Origin: Actinomadura luzonensis | Lineage (GTDB): Bacteria; Actinomycetota; Actinomycetes; Streptosporangiales; Streptosporangiaceae | Reading direction: 5' to 3' | Assembly (NCBI RefSeq): GCF_022664455.2 | Contig: NZ_JAKRKC020000001.1 | Location: 930,001-994,000, forward strand | DNA length: 64,000 nucleotides | Part shown: positions 9,101 to 19,095 of the stretch, in pieces | Position numbering within the stretch: position 1 is the first letter of the stretch | How the letters are laid out: each line of letters opens with the position of its first letter | Made by a program: the position numbers and the translations under genes | Notes under the pieces: model-generated | Told to the model about the DNA's origin: nothing | Seen by the model: only the letters and a program-made list of their open reading frames with translations | The model's database searches: none

Positions 9101-9733
9101 TCAGACTTCCTCCCCACGGATCACGGTCGGGGGGAGTTCGGTGGTGCGGGGCGCCCGGTGTTCGAGGGCCTCCCGCAACTGCGCCCGGCCACGATGGATA
9201 CGGCTTCGGACCGTACCCAGCTTGACGCCGAGCGTGGCCGCGATCTCCTCGTAAGACAGGCCCTCGATGTCACACAGCACGATCGCGGCCCGGAACTCGG
9301 GTGCGAGCGCGTCGAGGGCGGCTTGGATGTCGGGCTCCAGGTGCGCGTCGTCGAACGCCTGCGCCGGCGACGGCTCCCGGCCGCGAAGCCGCTCGGCGGC
9401 GTCGTCGGCCAGCCCCTCGAACCTGATGCGCTGCTTGCGGCGCGCCATGTCGAGGAAGAGGTTCGTCGTGATCCGGTGCAGCCACCCCTCGAACGTGCCG
9501 GGGGTGTAGCTCGACAAGGACCTGAAGACCCGGACGAAGACCTCCTGCGTGAGGTCCTCGGCGTCGTGGACGTTGCCGGTCAGCCGGTACGCGAGCCGGT
9601 ACACGCGCGCGGAGTGCGTCCGCACGACTTCCTCCCATGTGGGAGGCGTCCAGTCAGACGACACGGGAGCATCCGTCTGGTGGTCGCTCTCGTCCACCAG
9701 AACTCCTCTCTCTGGGACCACCGCTATCGCCAT
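9101..9733 (-). CDS. sigE: ECF sigma factor, SigE-like
   Basis: This ECF sigma factor of about 210 residues contains region 2 ([20 protein letters not shown] and [20 protein letters not shown]) and region 4 ([20 protein letters not shown]), joined by a short linker. I chose the ATG at 9733 ([10 protein letters not shown]), preceded by AGGCAC. A TTG at 9784 would add 17 residues. The order sigma, zinc anti-sigma, HtrA, TatB is the conserved actinobacterial SigE envelope-stress locus. The gene is divergent from an O-methyltransferase gene, with about 170 bp between starts that must hold both promoters. Confidence 0.9.
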   Translation of the reverse strand: MAIAVVPERGVLVDESDHQTDAPVSSDWTPPTWEEVVRTHSARVYRLAYRLTGNVHDAEDLTQEVFVRVFRSLSSYTPGTFEGWLHRITTNLFLDMARRKQRIRFEGLADDAAERLRGREPSPAQAFDDAHLEPDIQAALDALAPEFRAAIVLCDIEGLSYEEIAATLGVKLGTVRSRIHRGRAQLREALEHRAPRTTELPPTVIRGEEV

Positions 9734-9906
9734 AGTGCCTGGTTTCGTCCCTTCGTGCGCACTGCCTGCCTTCCGGACCGGCAAAGCCCGTTTAAACCTG
9801 CAACGCCTCGGGACCCTCCTGAGTTCCCGTCCCGGCGTGTCTCCCCTAGGCTGCGATCGGTGCCAATCACGCGGACCAATCGCACGAAAGTGGGGGGAGG
9901 CGGCCG

Positions 9907-10545
9907 ATGACCGATCAGGTGGAGGCCACTCTGGCCTATGCGGAGCAGTTCCACCAGGAGGACGAGCTGCTGCACGCGGCGCGGCAGCGCGGGCTGGAGA
10001 TGGGCGCCACGCCCATCCTTCCCGGCGCCGGGGCGGCGTTGTGCTTCCTCGCCACCGCGGTCAACGCCAAGGCGGTGGTGGAGATCGGCACGGGCTGCGG
10101 CGTCTCGGGCCTGTGGCTGCTGCGCGGCATGCGCGCCGACGGCACGCTGACCAGCGTGGACGTCGAGCCGGAGCACCAGCGGCTGGCGCGGCAGGCGTTC
10201 GCGGAGGCGGGCTTCTCCGGCGCGCGGGTGCGGCTGATCTCCGGCCGGGCGCTCGACGTGCTGCCCCGCCTGTCCGACGGCGGCTACGACATGGTGTTCG
10301 CCGACGGCGCGAAGCAGGAGTACGCCGACTACCTGGCCGAGGCCGTGCGCCTGCTGCGCGTGGGCGGCATCGTGGCCTTCGACAACATGTTGTGGCACAA
10401 CCGGGTGGCCGACCCCGCGCAGCGCGACCCCGACACGGTGGCGCTGCGTGAGCTCGGCAAGCTGGTGCAGTCGGACGAGCGGCTGCGCTCGGTGCTCATG
10501 CCCCTCGGCGACGGCCTGCTGGCCGCCGTCAAGGTGTCGGCATAG
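9907..10545 (+). CDS. O-methyltransferase (class I SAM, family 3 type)
   Basis: This 212-residue SAM-dependent O-methyltransferase of the catechol-O-methyltransferase-like family carries the SAM motif [16 protein letters not shown], the acidic ribose-binding SVDVEPEHQ, and the metal/substrate region [18 protein letters not shown] followed by [13 protein letters not shown]. In many Actinobacteria an O-methyltransferase is divergent from sigE, exactly as here. The physiological substrate is not known. The start ATG at 9907 is preceded by GGGGGGAGG. Confidence 0.92.
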   Translation: MTDQVEATLAYAEQFHQEDELLHAARQRGLEMGATPILPGAGAALCFLATAVNAKAVVEIGTGCGVSGLWLLRGMRADGTLTSVDVEPEHQRLARQAFAEAGFSGARVRLISGRALDVLPRLSDGGYDMVFADGAKQEYADYLAEAVRLLRVGGIVAFDNMLWHNRVADPAQRDPDTVALRELGKLVQSDERLRSVLMPLGDGLLAAVKVSA

Positions 10546-10566
10546 AGGATCCGGCGGGAGGCCGCC

Positions 10567-11976
10567 TCATCCGCGGGTCAGCCACTCCAGCAGGACGCGC
10601 ACGCCGAACCCGGTGGCGCCCTTGGTGAGCGTGCCCTCGTCCACGGTGCTGCGGCCGACGCCGGCGATGTCGAGGTGCGCCCACGGCCGCCCGCCCGCGA
10701 ACTCGCGCAGGAACAGCGCCGCCGTGATCGAGCCCGCCCCGAACCGCGACCCCGACTCGACGTTGGCGAGGTCGGCCACGGCCGACTCCAGCGCCGGCGT
10801 GTAGTCCTCGACCAGCGGCATCCGCCACAGCCGGTCGTCGCTCGCCTGCCCGGCCGCGACCAGCCGCGCCGCCAGCTCGTCGTCGGAGGCGTAGACCGCG
10901 CCCACGCTGCGGCCGAGCGCGACGGTGATGGCCCCGGTGAGGGTGGCGATGTCCACCACCGCGTCGGGGTCGAGCACCGCGTCGGCGTAGGCGAGGGCGT
11001 CGGCCAGCACGAGCCGCCCCTCGGCGTCGGTGTTGAGCACCTCGACCGTGCGGCCGCCGTAGTGGGTGATGACGTCGCTGGGCCGCTGCGCGGTGCCGGA
11101 GGGCATGTTCTCGGCGGCGGCGACCAGCCCGGTGACCCGCACCGGCGCCTTCAGCTCGGCGAGGGCGCGGAGCACCGCGATGACGACGGCGCCGCCCGCC
11201 ATGTCGGTCTTCTGCGTCTTCATGTTCTCGGTCGGCTTCAGCGACAGGCCGCCGGAGTCGAACGTGATGCCCTTGCCCACCAGCACCACGTGCCGGGCCG
11301 CGGGCCGCTCGGGCTCGTAGGAGAGCTGGATGAGCCGGGGCGGGCTGGCCGAGCCCTGGCCGACGGCCAGGATGCCGCCGAAGCCCTCGGCGCGCAGCCG
11401 CTCCTCGTCCCACACCCGCACCGGCAGGCCGGTCTCGGCGGCCCGCTCGGCGAGCCAGGCGGGGTTCTTGACCGAGGAGGGCGTGTTGGCGAGGTCGCGG
11501 GCCAGGGCCACCGCCTGGGCCGTCACCCGGGCACGGTCCAGCGCCGCGGGGTCGCCCCCGGCGAACTCCAGCGCCGCCACGGCCTTGCGCCCGGCGCCGC
11601 CGATGCGGAAGCCGTAGGAGGCGAGCAGCGCGGCCTCGGCGAACGCGGCGAGGTCGCCGTCCGGGGGCACCACGGTCAGCGTGTCGCGGCCCTTGGCCCG
11701 GCGGGCGAGGGTGGCGCCGGCCTTGCGCAGGGCCCGCGGCGAGCCGTCGCCGACGCCGTAGAGCAGCACCCGTCCCACGCCTCCCCCGCGCGCGACGGGC
11801 ACCTCCACGATCTCCCCGGCCTCCCCCTTGGCCTCGTAGTGGCCGAGCAGGTCGCGTACGGGCAGGTGGAGCCGCACGTCGTACGCGGGGGCGAGGTCGG
11901 AGGCGTAAGGGACGGCCAGCAGCTCGGCGTCGTCGGGAACCTCGGCGACCACCGAGGCAGTGGTCTCAATGGGCAC
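10567..11976 (-). CDS. pepA: Leucyl aminopeptidase (M17)
   Basis: This 469-residue M17 metallo-aminopeptidase is expected to form a cytoplasmic hexamer with two divalent metals per active site, removing N-terminal amino acids from peptides. The C-terminal catalytic domain has the diagnostic NTDAEGRL motif, the metal/catalytic segment VGKGITFDSGGLSLKPTENM, and a preceding N-terminal macro-like domain. Length is within the usual range (450-500). It is transcribed away from the DUF3117 gene's end on the same strand, with a strong hairpin between them. Confidence 0.94.
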   Translation of the reverse strand: MPIETTASVVAEVPDDAELLAVPYASDLAPAYDVRLHLPVRDLLGHYEAKGEAGEIVEVPVARGGGVGRVLLYGVGDGSPRALRKAGATLARRAKGRDTLTVVPPDGDLAAFAEAALLASYGFRIGGAGRKAVAALEFAGGDPAALDRARVTAQAVALARDLANTPSSVKNPAWLAERAAETGLPVRVWDEERLRAEGFGGILAVGQGSASPPRLIQLSYEPERPAARHVVLVGKGITFDSGGLSLKPTENMKTQKTDMAGGAVVIAVLRALAELKAPVRVTGLVAAAENMPSGTAQRPSDVITHYGGRTVEVLNTDAEGRLVLADALAYADAVLDPDAVVDIATLTGAITVALGRSVGAVYASDDELAARLVAAGQASDDRLWRMPLVEDYTPALESAVADLANVESGSRFGAGSITAALFLREFAGGRPWAHLDIAGVGRSTVDEGTLTKGATGFGVRVLLEWLTRG

Positions 11977-12000
11977 GGGAAATCTCTCCTCGAACGTCAG

Positions 12001-12030
12001 CGACCCTGGCGCCGGTGTACGCCAGGGTCG
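12001..12030 (-). terminator. Strong hairpin after DUF3117 gene
   Basis: A perfect 11-bp stem (CGACCCTGGCG / CGCCAGGGTCG) with an 8-nt loop lies 26 bp past the DUF3117 stop and just ahead of pepA. There is no T-run, which is common for actinobacterial terminators. Confidence 0.6.
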
Positions 12031-12056
12031 TGGAACAGGTTGTCTATCGGGAGCGC

Positions 12057-12224
12057 TCAGCCGACGACGTTCTTCAACGCCTCACCGAGCGCCTTGGCCT
12101 CGTCGGCGGAGATCTCCACGACGAGCCGGCCGCCACCTTCGAGCGGGACCCGCATGACAATGCCGCGCCCTTCCTTGGTGACCTCGAGCGGACCATCGCC
12201 GGTCCGCGGCTTCATCGCCGCCAT
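12057..12224 (-). CDS. DUF3117 small protein
   Basis: A 55-residue protein, MAAMKPRTGDGPLEVTKEGR at its N-terminus, ending ALGEALKNVVG. It is a recognisable member of DUF3117, a near-invariant small protein of Actinobacteria. The fold is a short beta-rich domain with a final helix (SADEAKALGEAL). Function is unknown. It often sits near metabolic or DNA-repair genes such as tag, and here it precedes pepA in the same direction, separated by a terminator-like hairpin. Confidence 0.9.
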   Translation of the reverse strand: MAAMKPRTGDGPLEVTKEGRGIVMRVPLEGGGRLVVEISADEAKALGEALKNVVG

Positions 12225-12384
12225 GCGTGCATCCCTTCCTGCCTTGGGCTCCCGCGGCCCGCGATTTCCGACCTCCCAGGAGGGGTGGTCGGCGCATTCA
12301 CGTCTTCTGTGATGTCCTATTCTCCCGCATCGAGAGCGCTCATGGGTAACGATCTCCTCCCAGAATGCGTTGTCGGGGCGTGCG

Positions 12385-13182
12385 ATGACGGCCAGACTGG
12401 ACTGCGTGCACGCTCGCGCCGCTCTGTTCGATCTCTACGGAGACCACCTGCGCCCGCGCGGTGGGCAGGCGTCCGTGGCCGCGCTCGTGCGGCTCATGAA
12501 GCCCCTGGAAATCGCGGCTCCCGCCGTGCGGACGGCGGTCTCGCGGATGGTCCGGCAGGGCTGGCTGCGCCCGATCAGGCTTCCGCAGGGCGCGGGCTAC
12601 GGCCTGACGCCGAAGTGCGCGCGCCGGCTGGACGAGGCCGCGCTGAGAATTTACCGAGCGGGGACGCTCCCCTGGCACGGCCGCTGGCACGTCGTCGTGC
12701 TGGGGCCGGTCAAGGAGCGGCCGCGCCGCGAGCGGCTGCGGGCCGAGCTGGCCTTCCTCGGCTACGCCGCGCTGTCCGAGACGACCTGGATCGGTCCACG
12801 CGCCGCCGCCGAGCTGGACGCGCTGCTGGCGGCCGAGGGCCTGCGGGCCGACCGGTTCGAGGCGGCGCTCGACGGCGACCCTCAGGAGCTGGTCGCCCGG
12901 GCCTGGGATCTGGCCGCCATCGGCGAGGCGTACGAGCGCTGGCTCGCCGAGGCTGTCACGCTGATCAGCACGCTGCCCGAGTCGGCCCCGGACGACCAGG
13001 TCTTCGCCGCCCGCAGCAGACTCGTGCACGGCTGGCGCAACTTCCTGTTCCGCGACCCCGGCCTGCCGTCCGAGCTGCTGCCGGCCGGCTGGCCGGGCGA
13101 GAAGGCCAGGGTCTACTTCGAGCAGGAGGCCGCCCGGCTGCTGCCCGCAGCCGCCGCGTTCGTCGACAGGGAGCTGAATTGA
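12385..13182 (+). CDS. PaaX-family transcriptional regulator
   Basis: This regulator of about 265 residues has an N-terminal winged helix (ALVRLMKPLEIAAPAVRTAV, then SRMVRQGWL), a central ferredoxin-like segment (WHGRWHVVVLGPVKERPRRE) and a C-terminal PaaX domain with the HGWRNFLFRDPGLPSELLP signature. PaaX proteins repress phenylacetyl-CoA catabolic genes and are relieved by phenylacetyl-CoA. The ATG at 12385 is preferred over the TTG at 12370. Its stop overlaps the TTG start of the following PaaG-like gene (TTGA at 13179-13182), so the two form an operon. Confidence 0.9.
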   Translation: MTARLDCVHARAALFDLYGDHLRPRGGQASVAALVRLMKPLEIAAPAVRTAVSRMVRQGWLRPIRLPQGAGYGLTPKCARRLDEAALRIYRAGTLPWHGRWHVVVLGPVKERPRRERLRAELAFLGYAALSETTWIGPRAAAELDALLAAEGLRADRFEAALDGDPQELVARAWDLAAIGEAYERWLAEAVTLISTLPESAPDDQVFAARSRLVHGWRNFLFRDPGLPSELLPAGWPGEKARVYFEQEAARLLPAAAAFVDRELN

Positions 13183-13955
13183 TCCGCTACGACGTGGCCG
13201 ACGCCGTCGCCACCATCACCCTCGACCGTCCCGACGCGATGAACTCGCTGACCGCCGAGGTCAAGCAGGCGCTCCTCGACGCGCTGCGGCGCGCCGCGGA
13301 CGACCGGTCGATCAGGGCCGTGCTGCTGACCGGCTCGGGCCGGGCCTTCTGCGCGGGCCAGGACCTTCGCGAGCACGCCGACAACCTGGAGGCGGGGCGC
13401 GGCCTGGCCGACACCGTGCGCCTCCACTACAACCCGGTCGTGGAGCTGCTGGCCACCATGCCGAAGCCGGTGGTGGCCGCGGTCAACGGGGTGGCGGCGG
13501 GCGCGGGGGCGTCCCTCGCCTTCGCCTGCGACCTGCGGGTGGCCTCGGAGAAGGCGAAGTTCGCGCTGGCGTTCGCGGGCATCGGGCTCGCGCCCGACTC
13601 CGGCGCGTCGTGGACGTTGCAGCGGCTCGTGGGCCTCGGCCGGGCGGCCGAGCTGCTGCTGCTCGGCGAGCCGCTGGACGCCGCCCGCGCGCTGGAGCTG
13701 GGGCTCGTGACGCGGGTGGTGCCCGCCGACGACGTGCTGAAGACCGCGCACGAGCTGGCGGTGCGGCTCGCGCAGGGGCCGACGCTGGCGTTCGCGGCCA
13801 CCAAGCGGGCCCTCGCGCACGCCGCCGCCCACCCGCTGAGCAGCGCGCTCGCCCTGGAGGCCGACCTCCAGGACGAGTGCGTGGCCACGCGCGACCACCA
13901 CGACGCGACGCGAGCGTTCCTCGCGAAGCAACGCCCGGCATTCAACGGGGAGTGA
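13179..13955 (+). CDS. Enoyl-CoA hydratase/isomerase, PaaG-like
   Basis: This crotonase-fold enzyme of about 258 residues begins at a TTG overlapping the paaX stop. It shows the oxyanion-hole region FCAGQDLREHADN, the second element KPVVAAVNGVAAGAGASLAF, and GIGLAPDSGASWTLQRLVG. The Pro-Asp-Ser motif with the catalytic Asp is characteristic of PaaG, the ring-1,2-epoxyphenylacetyl-CoA isomerase. Coupling to a PaaX regulator supports a role in aromatic acyl-CoA degradation. The other paa genes (paaABCDE, paaK, paaZ) are not in the window, so the exact substrate remains inference. Confidence 0.87.
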   Translation: MIRYDVADAVATITLDRPDAMNSLTAEVKQALLDALRRAADDRSIRAVLLTGSGRAFCAGQDLREHADNLEAGRGLADTVRLHYNPVVELLATMPKPVVAAVNGVAAGAGASLAFACDLRVASEKAKFALAFAGIGLAPDSGASWTLQRLVGLGRAAELLLLGEPLDAARALELGLVTRVVPADDVLKTAHELAVRLAQGPTLAFAATKRALAHAAAHPLSSALALEADLQDECVATRDHHDATRAFLAKQRPAFNGE

Positions 13956-13974
13956 TCGGGGTATCGCCCTGCGC

Positions 13975-16200
13975 ATGGAGCCATTCGCCACCCTCCGCGC
14001 CGCCGCGCTCTCCCTCCTCACCGGGGGCGACCTGGACGCCGCCGACCCCGCCTACGCCGCGCCCCTCGCCCGCCTGAGCGGCGCCGCGGCCGGCCGGCTG
14101 GCGTCGCTGACGCCCGCCCTGACCTGGCCCGACCTGCCGCTCGAAGGCCGGCCCGGCAACGTCACCGGCAGCCACGCCCGGCTGCGCGTGATCGCCACCG
14201 CCTGGGCCACCCCCGGCACCGCCCAGCACGGCGACGACGGGGTGGCCGCCACCGTCGTCGCCGCGCTCGACCTGCTGCACGAGCGCCACTATCACGCGGG
14301 CCTGCCCGAGACGGGCAACTGGTGGTTCTGGGAGATCGGCACGCCGGCCGAGCTGAGCCGCACCTGCGTGCTGCTCGGCGACCGGCTCGACGCCGGGCGG
14401 CTGGAGGCGTACCTGGGGGCGATCGACCGGTTCTGCCCCGACGCCGACCGCCGCGCCGGCAACCCCGCGGCCGCGGAGAGCGGCGCCAACCGGGCGGACA
14501 AGGCGCTCGTCGTGGCCCTGCGCGGCGTGGCCGGGCGCAGCGCGGAGAAGCTGGCGCTGGCCCGCGACGGGCTGTCCGACGTGCGCGACGGCGGGCGGCA
14601 CAGCGTCTTCCGGCACGTCGAGTCCGGCGACGGCTTCTACCCGGACGGGTCGTTCATCCAGCACGGCGACGTGGCCTACACCGGCTCCTACGGGCTGTCG
14701 CTGCTGATCGCGGTCGCCCACACGCTCGCGCTGCTGGAGGGCTCGCCGTGGGCGGTGCGCGATCCGGGCCGGCGGCTGCTGCTGGACGCGGTCGAGCGGT
14801 CGTTCGCGCCGTTCGTCCACGACGGCCTGCTCATGGACGCGGTCAGGGGGCGGGCGGTCAGCCGGCAGGCGTTCTCCGACGCGGTGGCCGGGCACGGCCT
14901 GGTCGGCGCGGTGCTGCTGCTCGGCGAGCACGCGCCCGAGCCGTACCGGGGCCGCTTCGCCGAGCTGGCCAAGGGCTGGATCGAGCGCGGCAAGCACCGG
15001 CCCTACCTGGAGCACGCGGACGTGCCGGAGACCCGGCGGGCGGTCGCCGTGCTGGACGACAAGGCGGTGGAGGCGGCGGGCCCGCCGGTCGGCCACCACG
15101 TCTTCGCGTCGATGGACCGGGTGGTGCACCGGCAGCCCGCCTGGTCGTTCGCGATCAGCCTGTCGTCGCGGCGCATCGCCGCCTACGAGGCCATCAACGG
15201 CGAGAACCGGCACGCCTGGTACACCGGCGACGGCATGACCTACCTCTACACCGGCGACCTCGGCCAGTTCGGCGACGACTTCTGGCCCACGGTCGACCCG
15301 CACCGGCTGCCCGGCACCACCGTGGCCGTCCGCCCGCGCGAGGACCTGTCCTTCCGCGCCCACCGCCCCGAGAACGACTGGGCGGGCGGCGCGGCGCTCG
15401 ACGGCCGTTACGGCGCCGCCGCGATGGAGCTGACCGGCGACGGCGTCTACCTGCGGGCCCGCAAGTCGTGGTTCTGCCTGGACAACGTGGTGGTGGCGCT
15501 CGGCGCGGGCATCACCGCCACCGGCGGGCACCCCGTCGAGACCGTCGTCGAGAACCGGGCCACCGGCGCCCGGCCGTACGTCGGCGACGGGTGGGCGCAC
15601 CTGCCCGACACCGGCGGGTACGTGTTCGAGGGCGGCCTGCACCTGGTCACGGAGCGCACCGGCCGCTGGCGCGACATCAACACCGGCGACGACACCGCGG
15701 GCGCCTACGACCCGGTGACCCGGCGCTACGTCACGTTCTGGATCGACCACGGCGTCGACCCCGTGGACGCCTCCTACGCCTACGTGATCCTGCCCCACGC
15801 CACCCGCGAGCGCACCCGGGCCTGGCGCGGGGCGTGGCCGGTGCGGGTGGCCGCCAACACGCCGCGGGTGCAGGCCGTGCGCGGGCGGGCGCTGGTGGCG
15901 GCCACGTTCTGGGCGGCCGGCCGGATCGACGGGCTGGAGGCCGACGCGCCCTGCGTCGTGCTCATGCGGCGCACCGCCGGGCGGGTGGCGGTGGCCGTGG
16001 CCGACCCGAGCCGCACCGTCGACCACGTGACCGTGACGCTCGACCGGCCGGCGCGCGGCGTCGTCCGGGCCGACGACACCGTGACGGTGCGCACCGGCAA
16101 CCGGCCGCGGCTCACCGTCGCGCTCGCCGGGTCGGGCGGGCGCACGCACGCGGCCGAGCTCAGCGCGTACGGGCCACGCACTCCGCAAGGTGATCGTTGA
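13975..16200 (+). CDS. Polysaccharide lyase family 8 enzyme, no visible signal peptide
   Basis: This 741-residue protein has the PL8 (hyaluronate/chondroitin/xanthan lyase) plan. An N-terminal alpha/alpha toroid contains the catalytic-Asn segment NWWFWEIGTP and the catalytic His in DGSFIQHGDVAYTGSYG. Central and C-terminal beta-sandwich domains include NGENRHAWYTGDGMTYLY and WPTVDPHRLPGTTV. PL8 enzymes cleave uronic-acid polysaccharides by beta-elimination and are normally secreted. This one starts MEPFATLRAAALSLLTGGDL, with no twin-Arg, no n-region and no hydrophobic core, so it looks cytoplasmic or has lost its leader. Its 3' end overlaps the convergent tag gene by 41 bp. Confidence 0.88.
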   Translation: MEPFATLRAAALSLLTGGDLDAADPAYAAPLARLSGAAAGRLASLTPALTWPDLPLEGRPGNVTGSHARLRVIATAWATPGTAQHGDDGVAATVVAALDLLHERHYHAGLPETGNWWFWEIGTPAELSRTCVLLGDRLDAGRLEAYLGAIDRFCPDADRRAGNPAAAESGANRADKALVVALRGVAGRSAEKLALARDGLSDVRDGGRHSVFRHVESGDGFYPDGSFIQHGDVAYTGSYGLSLLIAVAHTLALLEGSPWAVRDPGRRLLLDAVERSFAPFVHDGLLMDAVRGRAVSRQAFSDAVAGHGLVGAVLLLGEHAPEPYRGRFAELAKGWIERGKHRPYLEHADVPETRRAVAVLDDKAVEAAGPPVGHHVFASMDRVVHRQPAWSFAISLSSRRIAAYEAINGENRHAWYTGDGMTYLYTGDLGQFGDDFWPTVDPHRLPGTTVAVRPREDLSFRAHRPENDWAGGAALDGRYGAAAMELTGDGVYLRARKSWFCLDNVVVALGAGITATGGHPVETVVENRATGARPYVGDGWAHLPDTGGYVFEGGLHLVTERTGRWRDINTGDDTAGAYDPVTRRYVTFWIDHGVDPVDASYAYVILPHATRERTRAWRGAWPVRVAANTPRVQAVRGRALVAATFWAAGRIDGLEADAPCVVLMRRTAGRVAVAVADPSRTVDHVTVTLDRPARGVVRADDTVTVRTGNRPRLTVALAGSGGRTHAAELSAYGPRTPQGDR

Positions 16201-16711
16201 CCAGCCCGATGGCCTGCATGAGGGCGTAGGCCGTGGTCGGGCCGACGAACCTGAAGCCGTGCCTCTTCAGCTCCTTCGCCAGCGCCTTGGAGGCGGGCGT
16301 GGTGGCCGGCACGTCGGCCATCGACCTCGGCACGGGGGCGTCGGGGTCGGCGTACCGCCAGACCAGCTCCGACAGGCCGTCCGGGAGGTCCTGGGCGGCC
16401 CTGGCGTTGCCGATCGCCGCCTCGATCTTGGCCCGGTTGCGGACGATGCCCGCGTCGCCGAGCAGCCGCTCGACGTCGCGCTCGGTGTAGGAGGCCACCT
16501 TGGGGATGGAGAAGCCGTCGAAGGCGGCGCGGAAGTTCTCCCGCTTGCGCAGGATGGTCAGCCAGGACAGGCCGGACTGGAACGCCTCCAGCGCGACGCG
16601 CTCGAAGACGGCGTCGTCGCCCTTCAGCGGGCGACCCCATTCCTCGTCGTGGTAGGCGAGGTACATGGGGTCGGACAGGCCCGCCCAGACGCAGCGGATC
16701 GGCTCGGTCAC
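16160..16711 (-). CDS. tag: DNA-3-methyladenine glycosylase I
   Basis: This 183-residue base-excision enzyme removes 3-methyladenine from alkylated DNA. It begins at a GTG that overlaps the stop of the upstream DivIVA-domain gene (GTGA). The zinc 'snap' residues of Tag are visible: Cys near the N-terminus in RCVWAG, His in YHDEEWG, and the C-terminal His and Cys in NDHLAEC. The helix-hairpin-helix core is present (FQSGLSWLTILRKRENFRAA). A longer upstream reading frame exists but runs through the DivIVA gene and is spurious. Confidence 0.93.
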   Translation of the reverse strand: MTEPIRCVWAGLSDPMYLAYHDEEWGRPLKGDDAVFERVALEAFQSGLSWLTILRKRENFRAAFDGFSIPKVASYTERDVERLLGDAGIVRNRAKIEAAIGNARAAQDLPDGLSELVWRYADPDAPVPRSMADVPATTPASKALAKELKRHGFRFVGPTTAYALMQAIGLVNDHLAECVARTR

Positions 16712-17427
16712 GCCTGGTCGTTCCCCTTCTGGGCGTCCTTCGCCTGAGCCGCCGGGACCGGCTCCTCGGGCTCGCCCGTGCTTTCCTCCGTGCTCTCGCC
16801 GCTGCTGGCAGGCTCCTCCGGCTCGGGCTCCTCGTCCGGCTTCGGCTCCTCGTCCGGCTTCGGCTCGGCGGCGGCCGCGGCCTCCTCGGCGGCGAGGCCG
16901 GTCTCGGCGGGCAGCCGCCACTCCGGCTCCTCGGGCAGCCGGCCAGGCTCCGCGCCGCCGTCCCACGCCACCGACGCGCCGCTCGACGTGACGGGGTCGC
17001 CGGACTCCGGCAGCTCCCTGTCGACGGCCGGCGCCTCGGGCTCGTGGTCGGTGCGCAGCCCCGCGCCCGGCGCGGCGTACACCTCCTGGCGCGCGTGCAG
17101 CCGGCTGGACAGCAGCTCGGAGACCCGCTGCTCCAGCACGGCGATCCTGGTGTCGCGCTCGCTCAGCGCGGTGGCGGCCCGGCGCAGGGTCTCATCGACG
17201 CTCGCCGTGTGGTATCCGACCAGGTTGACCGGCAGTTGGAGGGCCATGAAGTCGACCGCCGTGAGCTGCCCGGGCTCGGGCAGGTCGAGCGGCGGGACGT
17301 CCGGCGGGAACTCGGTCAGCTCACCGCCCCGGCCGAGGGAGACCACGACCACGCAGACCAGGATGGCGATGGCGGCGATGGCGAGTATGACCAGCACATT
17401 GGCATCGTACTCATACCATCGGGGCAT
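16708..17427 (-). CDS. DivIVA-domain membrane protein
   Basis: This 239-residue protein has an N-terminal membrane helix (VLVILAIAAIAILVCVVVVS), a short DivIVA-like segment (LTAVDFMALQLPVNLVGYHT, then a helix with SVDETLRRAATALSERDTRI) and a long acidic Glu/Pro-rich tail. The DivIVA lipid-binding/coiled-coil module suggests a role at curved membrane or in polar growth, but it is much shorter than Wag31/DivIVA. The tail includes a duplicated PKPDEEPKPDEE segment. It is coupled to tag by a GTGA overlap; this pair recurs in actinomycetes without a known functional reason. Confidence 0.8.
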   Translation of the reverse strand: MPRWYEYDANVLVILAIAAIAILVCVVVVSLGRGGELTEFPPDVPPLDLPEPGQLTAVDFMALQLPVNLVGYHTASVDETLRRAATALSERDTRIAVLEQRVSELLSSRLHARQEVYAAPGAGLRTDHEPEAPAVDRELPESGDPVTSSGASVAWDGGAEPGRLPEEPEWRLPAETGLAAEEAAAAAEPKPDEEPKPDEEPEPEEPASSGESTEESTGEPEEPVPAAQAKDAQKGNDQA

Positions 17428-17487
17428 GAGGTCCGCACTTGCCTCAGCCGGTGCCGGTTCGGACGCGACCGTCCTGGTCAGCCGGGG

Positions 17488-18072
17488 TCAGCCGGTGGAC
17501 TCGCCGAGCTCGGCCACGCTCGGCCGGACCGGCTGGGGGCGGGCCTCCAGCCGGTCGAGCGCCTCCTCCACGGTGGTGGTCCAGGCGATCGCGTCGAACA
17601 CCTCGGGCCGGGTGAAGCCCTCGTCGTAGAGGTGGCTCATGAGCTGCTTGAGCGGCACGTACAGGCCCCAGGGGTCGAGCACCACGAGCGGCTTGTCGTG
17701 CATGCCGAGCACCCGCGCGGTCCAGATCTCGAACAGCTCCTCCAGCGTGCCGATGCCGCCGGGCAGCACCAGGAACGCCGCCGAGCGGGCGTCCATGATC
17801 CCCTTGCGCTCGCGCATGTCGGCGGTGACGATCAGCTCGTGCGACTCCTCGTCGGCCACCTCCATGTCGACCAGCACCTGGGGGATCACGCCGACCGTGC
17901 GCCCGCCCGCCGCGCGGGCCGCCGAGGTGACGGCCCCCATGCACGAGATCGACCCGCCGCCGCTGACCAGGGTGTGGCCGCGCCGGGCCAGCTCGGTGCC
18001 GACCCGGGCGGCCAGGTCGAGGTACTTGTCGTCGATGTGCAGGCTTGAGGCGCAGAAGACGCAGATGTTCAC
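17488..18072 (-). CDS. TIGR00730/LOG-family Rossmann protein (1)
   Basis: This 194-residue protein is of the LOG family (cytokinin riboside 5'-monophosphate phosphoribohydrolase; TIGR00730). It contains the nucleotide-binding LVSGGGSISCMGAVTSAA and the diagnostic LPGGIGTLEELFEIW with the conserved catalytic Glu. The GTG at 18072 (MNICVFCASS) is the natural start. It follows a second LOG-like gene after about 11 bp. LOG proteins hydrolyse nucleoside monophosphates to base plus ribose-5-phosphate. Bacterial members are often mislabelled lysine decarboxylases. Confidence 0.9.
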   Translation of the reverse strand: MNICVFCASSLHIDDKYLDLAARVGTELARRGHTLVSGGGSISCMGAVTSAARAAGGRTVGVIPQVLVDMEVADEESHELIVTADMRERKGIMDARSAAFLVLPGGIGTLEELFEIWTARVLGMHDKPLVVLDPWGLYVPLKQLMSHLYDEGFTRPEVFDAIAWTTTVEEALDRLEARPQPVRPSVAELGESTG

Positions 18073-18083
18073 GTGGCGGAAGC

Positions 18084-18881
<798 letters not shown>

Positions 18882-18956
18882 GCGGATCACGCTAATCCTT
18901 CGGACGTCCGCCCGCGTCCTCGGGACGGAAGCCCAGGTGGCGGGGCGAATACAGGA

Positions 18957-18994
18957 ATCTAAAAAATCTTGGAAATCCTGGGGAACCGGATTTC
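18957..18994 (-). terminator. Hairpin with T-run on the minus strand
   Basis: The inverted repeat GAAATCC (18972-18978) / GGATTTC (18988-18994) has a 9-nt loop. Read on the minus strand it is followed by CAAGATTTTTT. This is a good Rho-independent terminator shape, between the dapE end and the LOG gene start. Confidence 0.55.
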
Positions 18995-19034
18995 GGCTCC
19001 CTCGCGTCTAACTGGCGAGGGTGCTGCTCGGGAC

Positions 19035-19082
19035 TGAAAGTGGTCTTCCCCGCCAAATGGCCGGCGAGGAAGGCCACTTTCA
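19035..19082 (-). terminator. Long hairpin downstream of dapE
   Basis: Nine base pairs (TGAAAGTGG / CCACTTTCA), then a nearly continuous inner stem (CTTCC / GGAAG and CGCC / GGCG) and a small loop, 13 bp past the dapE stop. It is a strong candidate terminator of the dapDE transcript. Confidence 0.65.
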
Positions 19083-19095
19083 CATTGTGGGCCCG

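Noticed and set aside
12015..13178. Extended reading frame upstream of the PaaG-like gene
   Set aside because: It runs through the DUF3117 and PaaX genes in other frames and has shadow composition; the TTG at 13179 overlapping the paaX stop is the real start.
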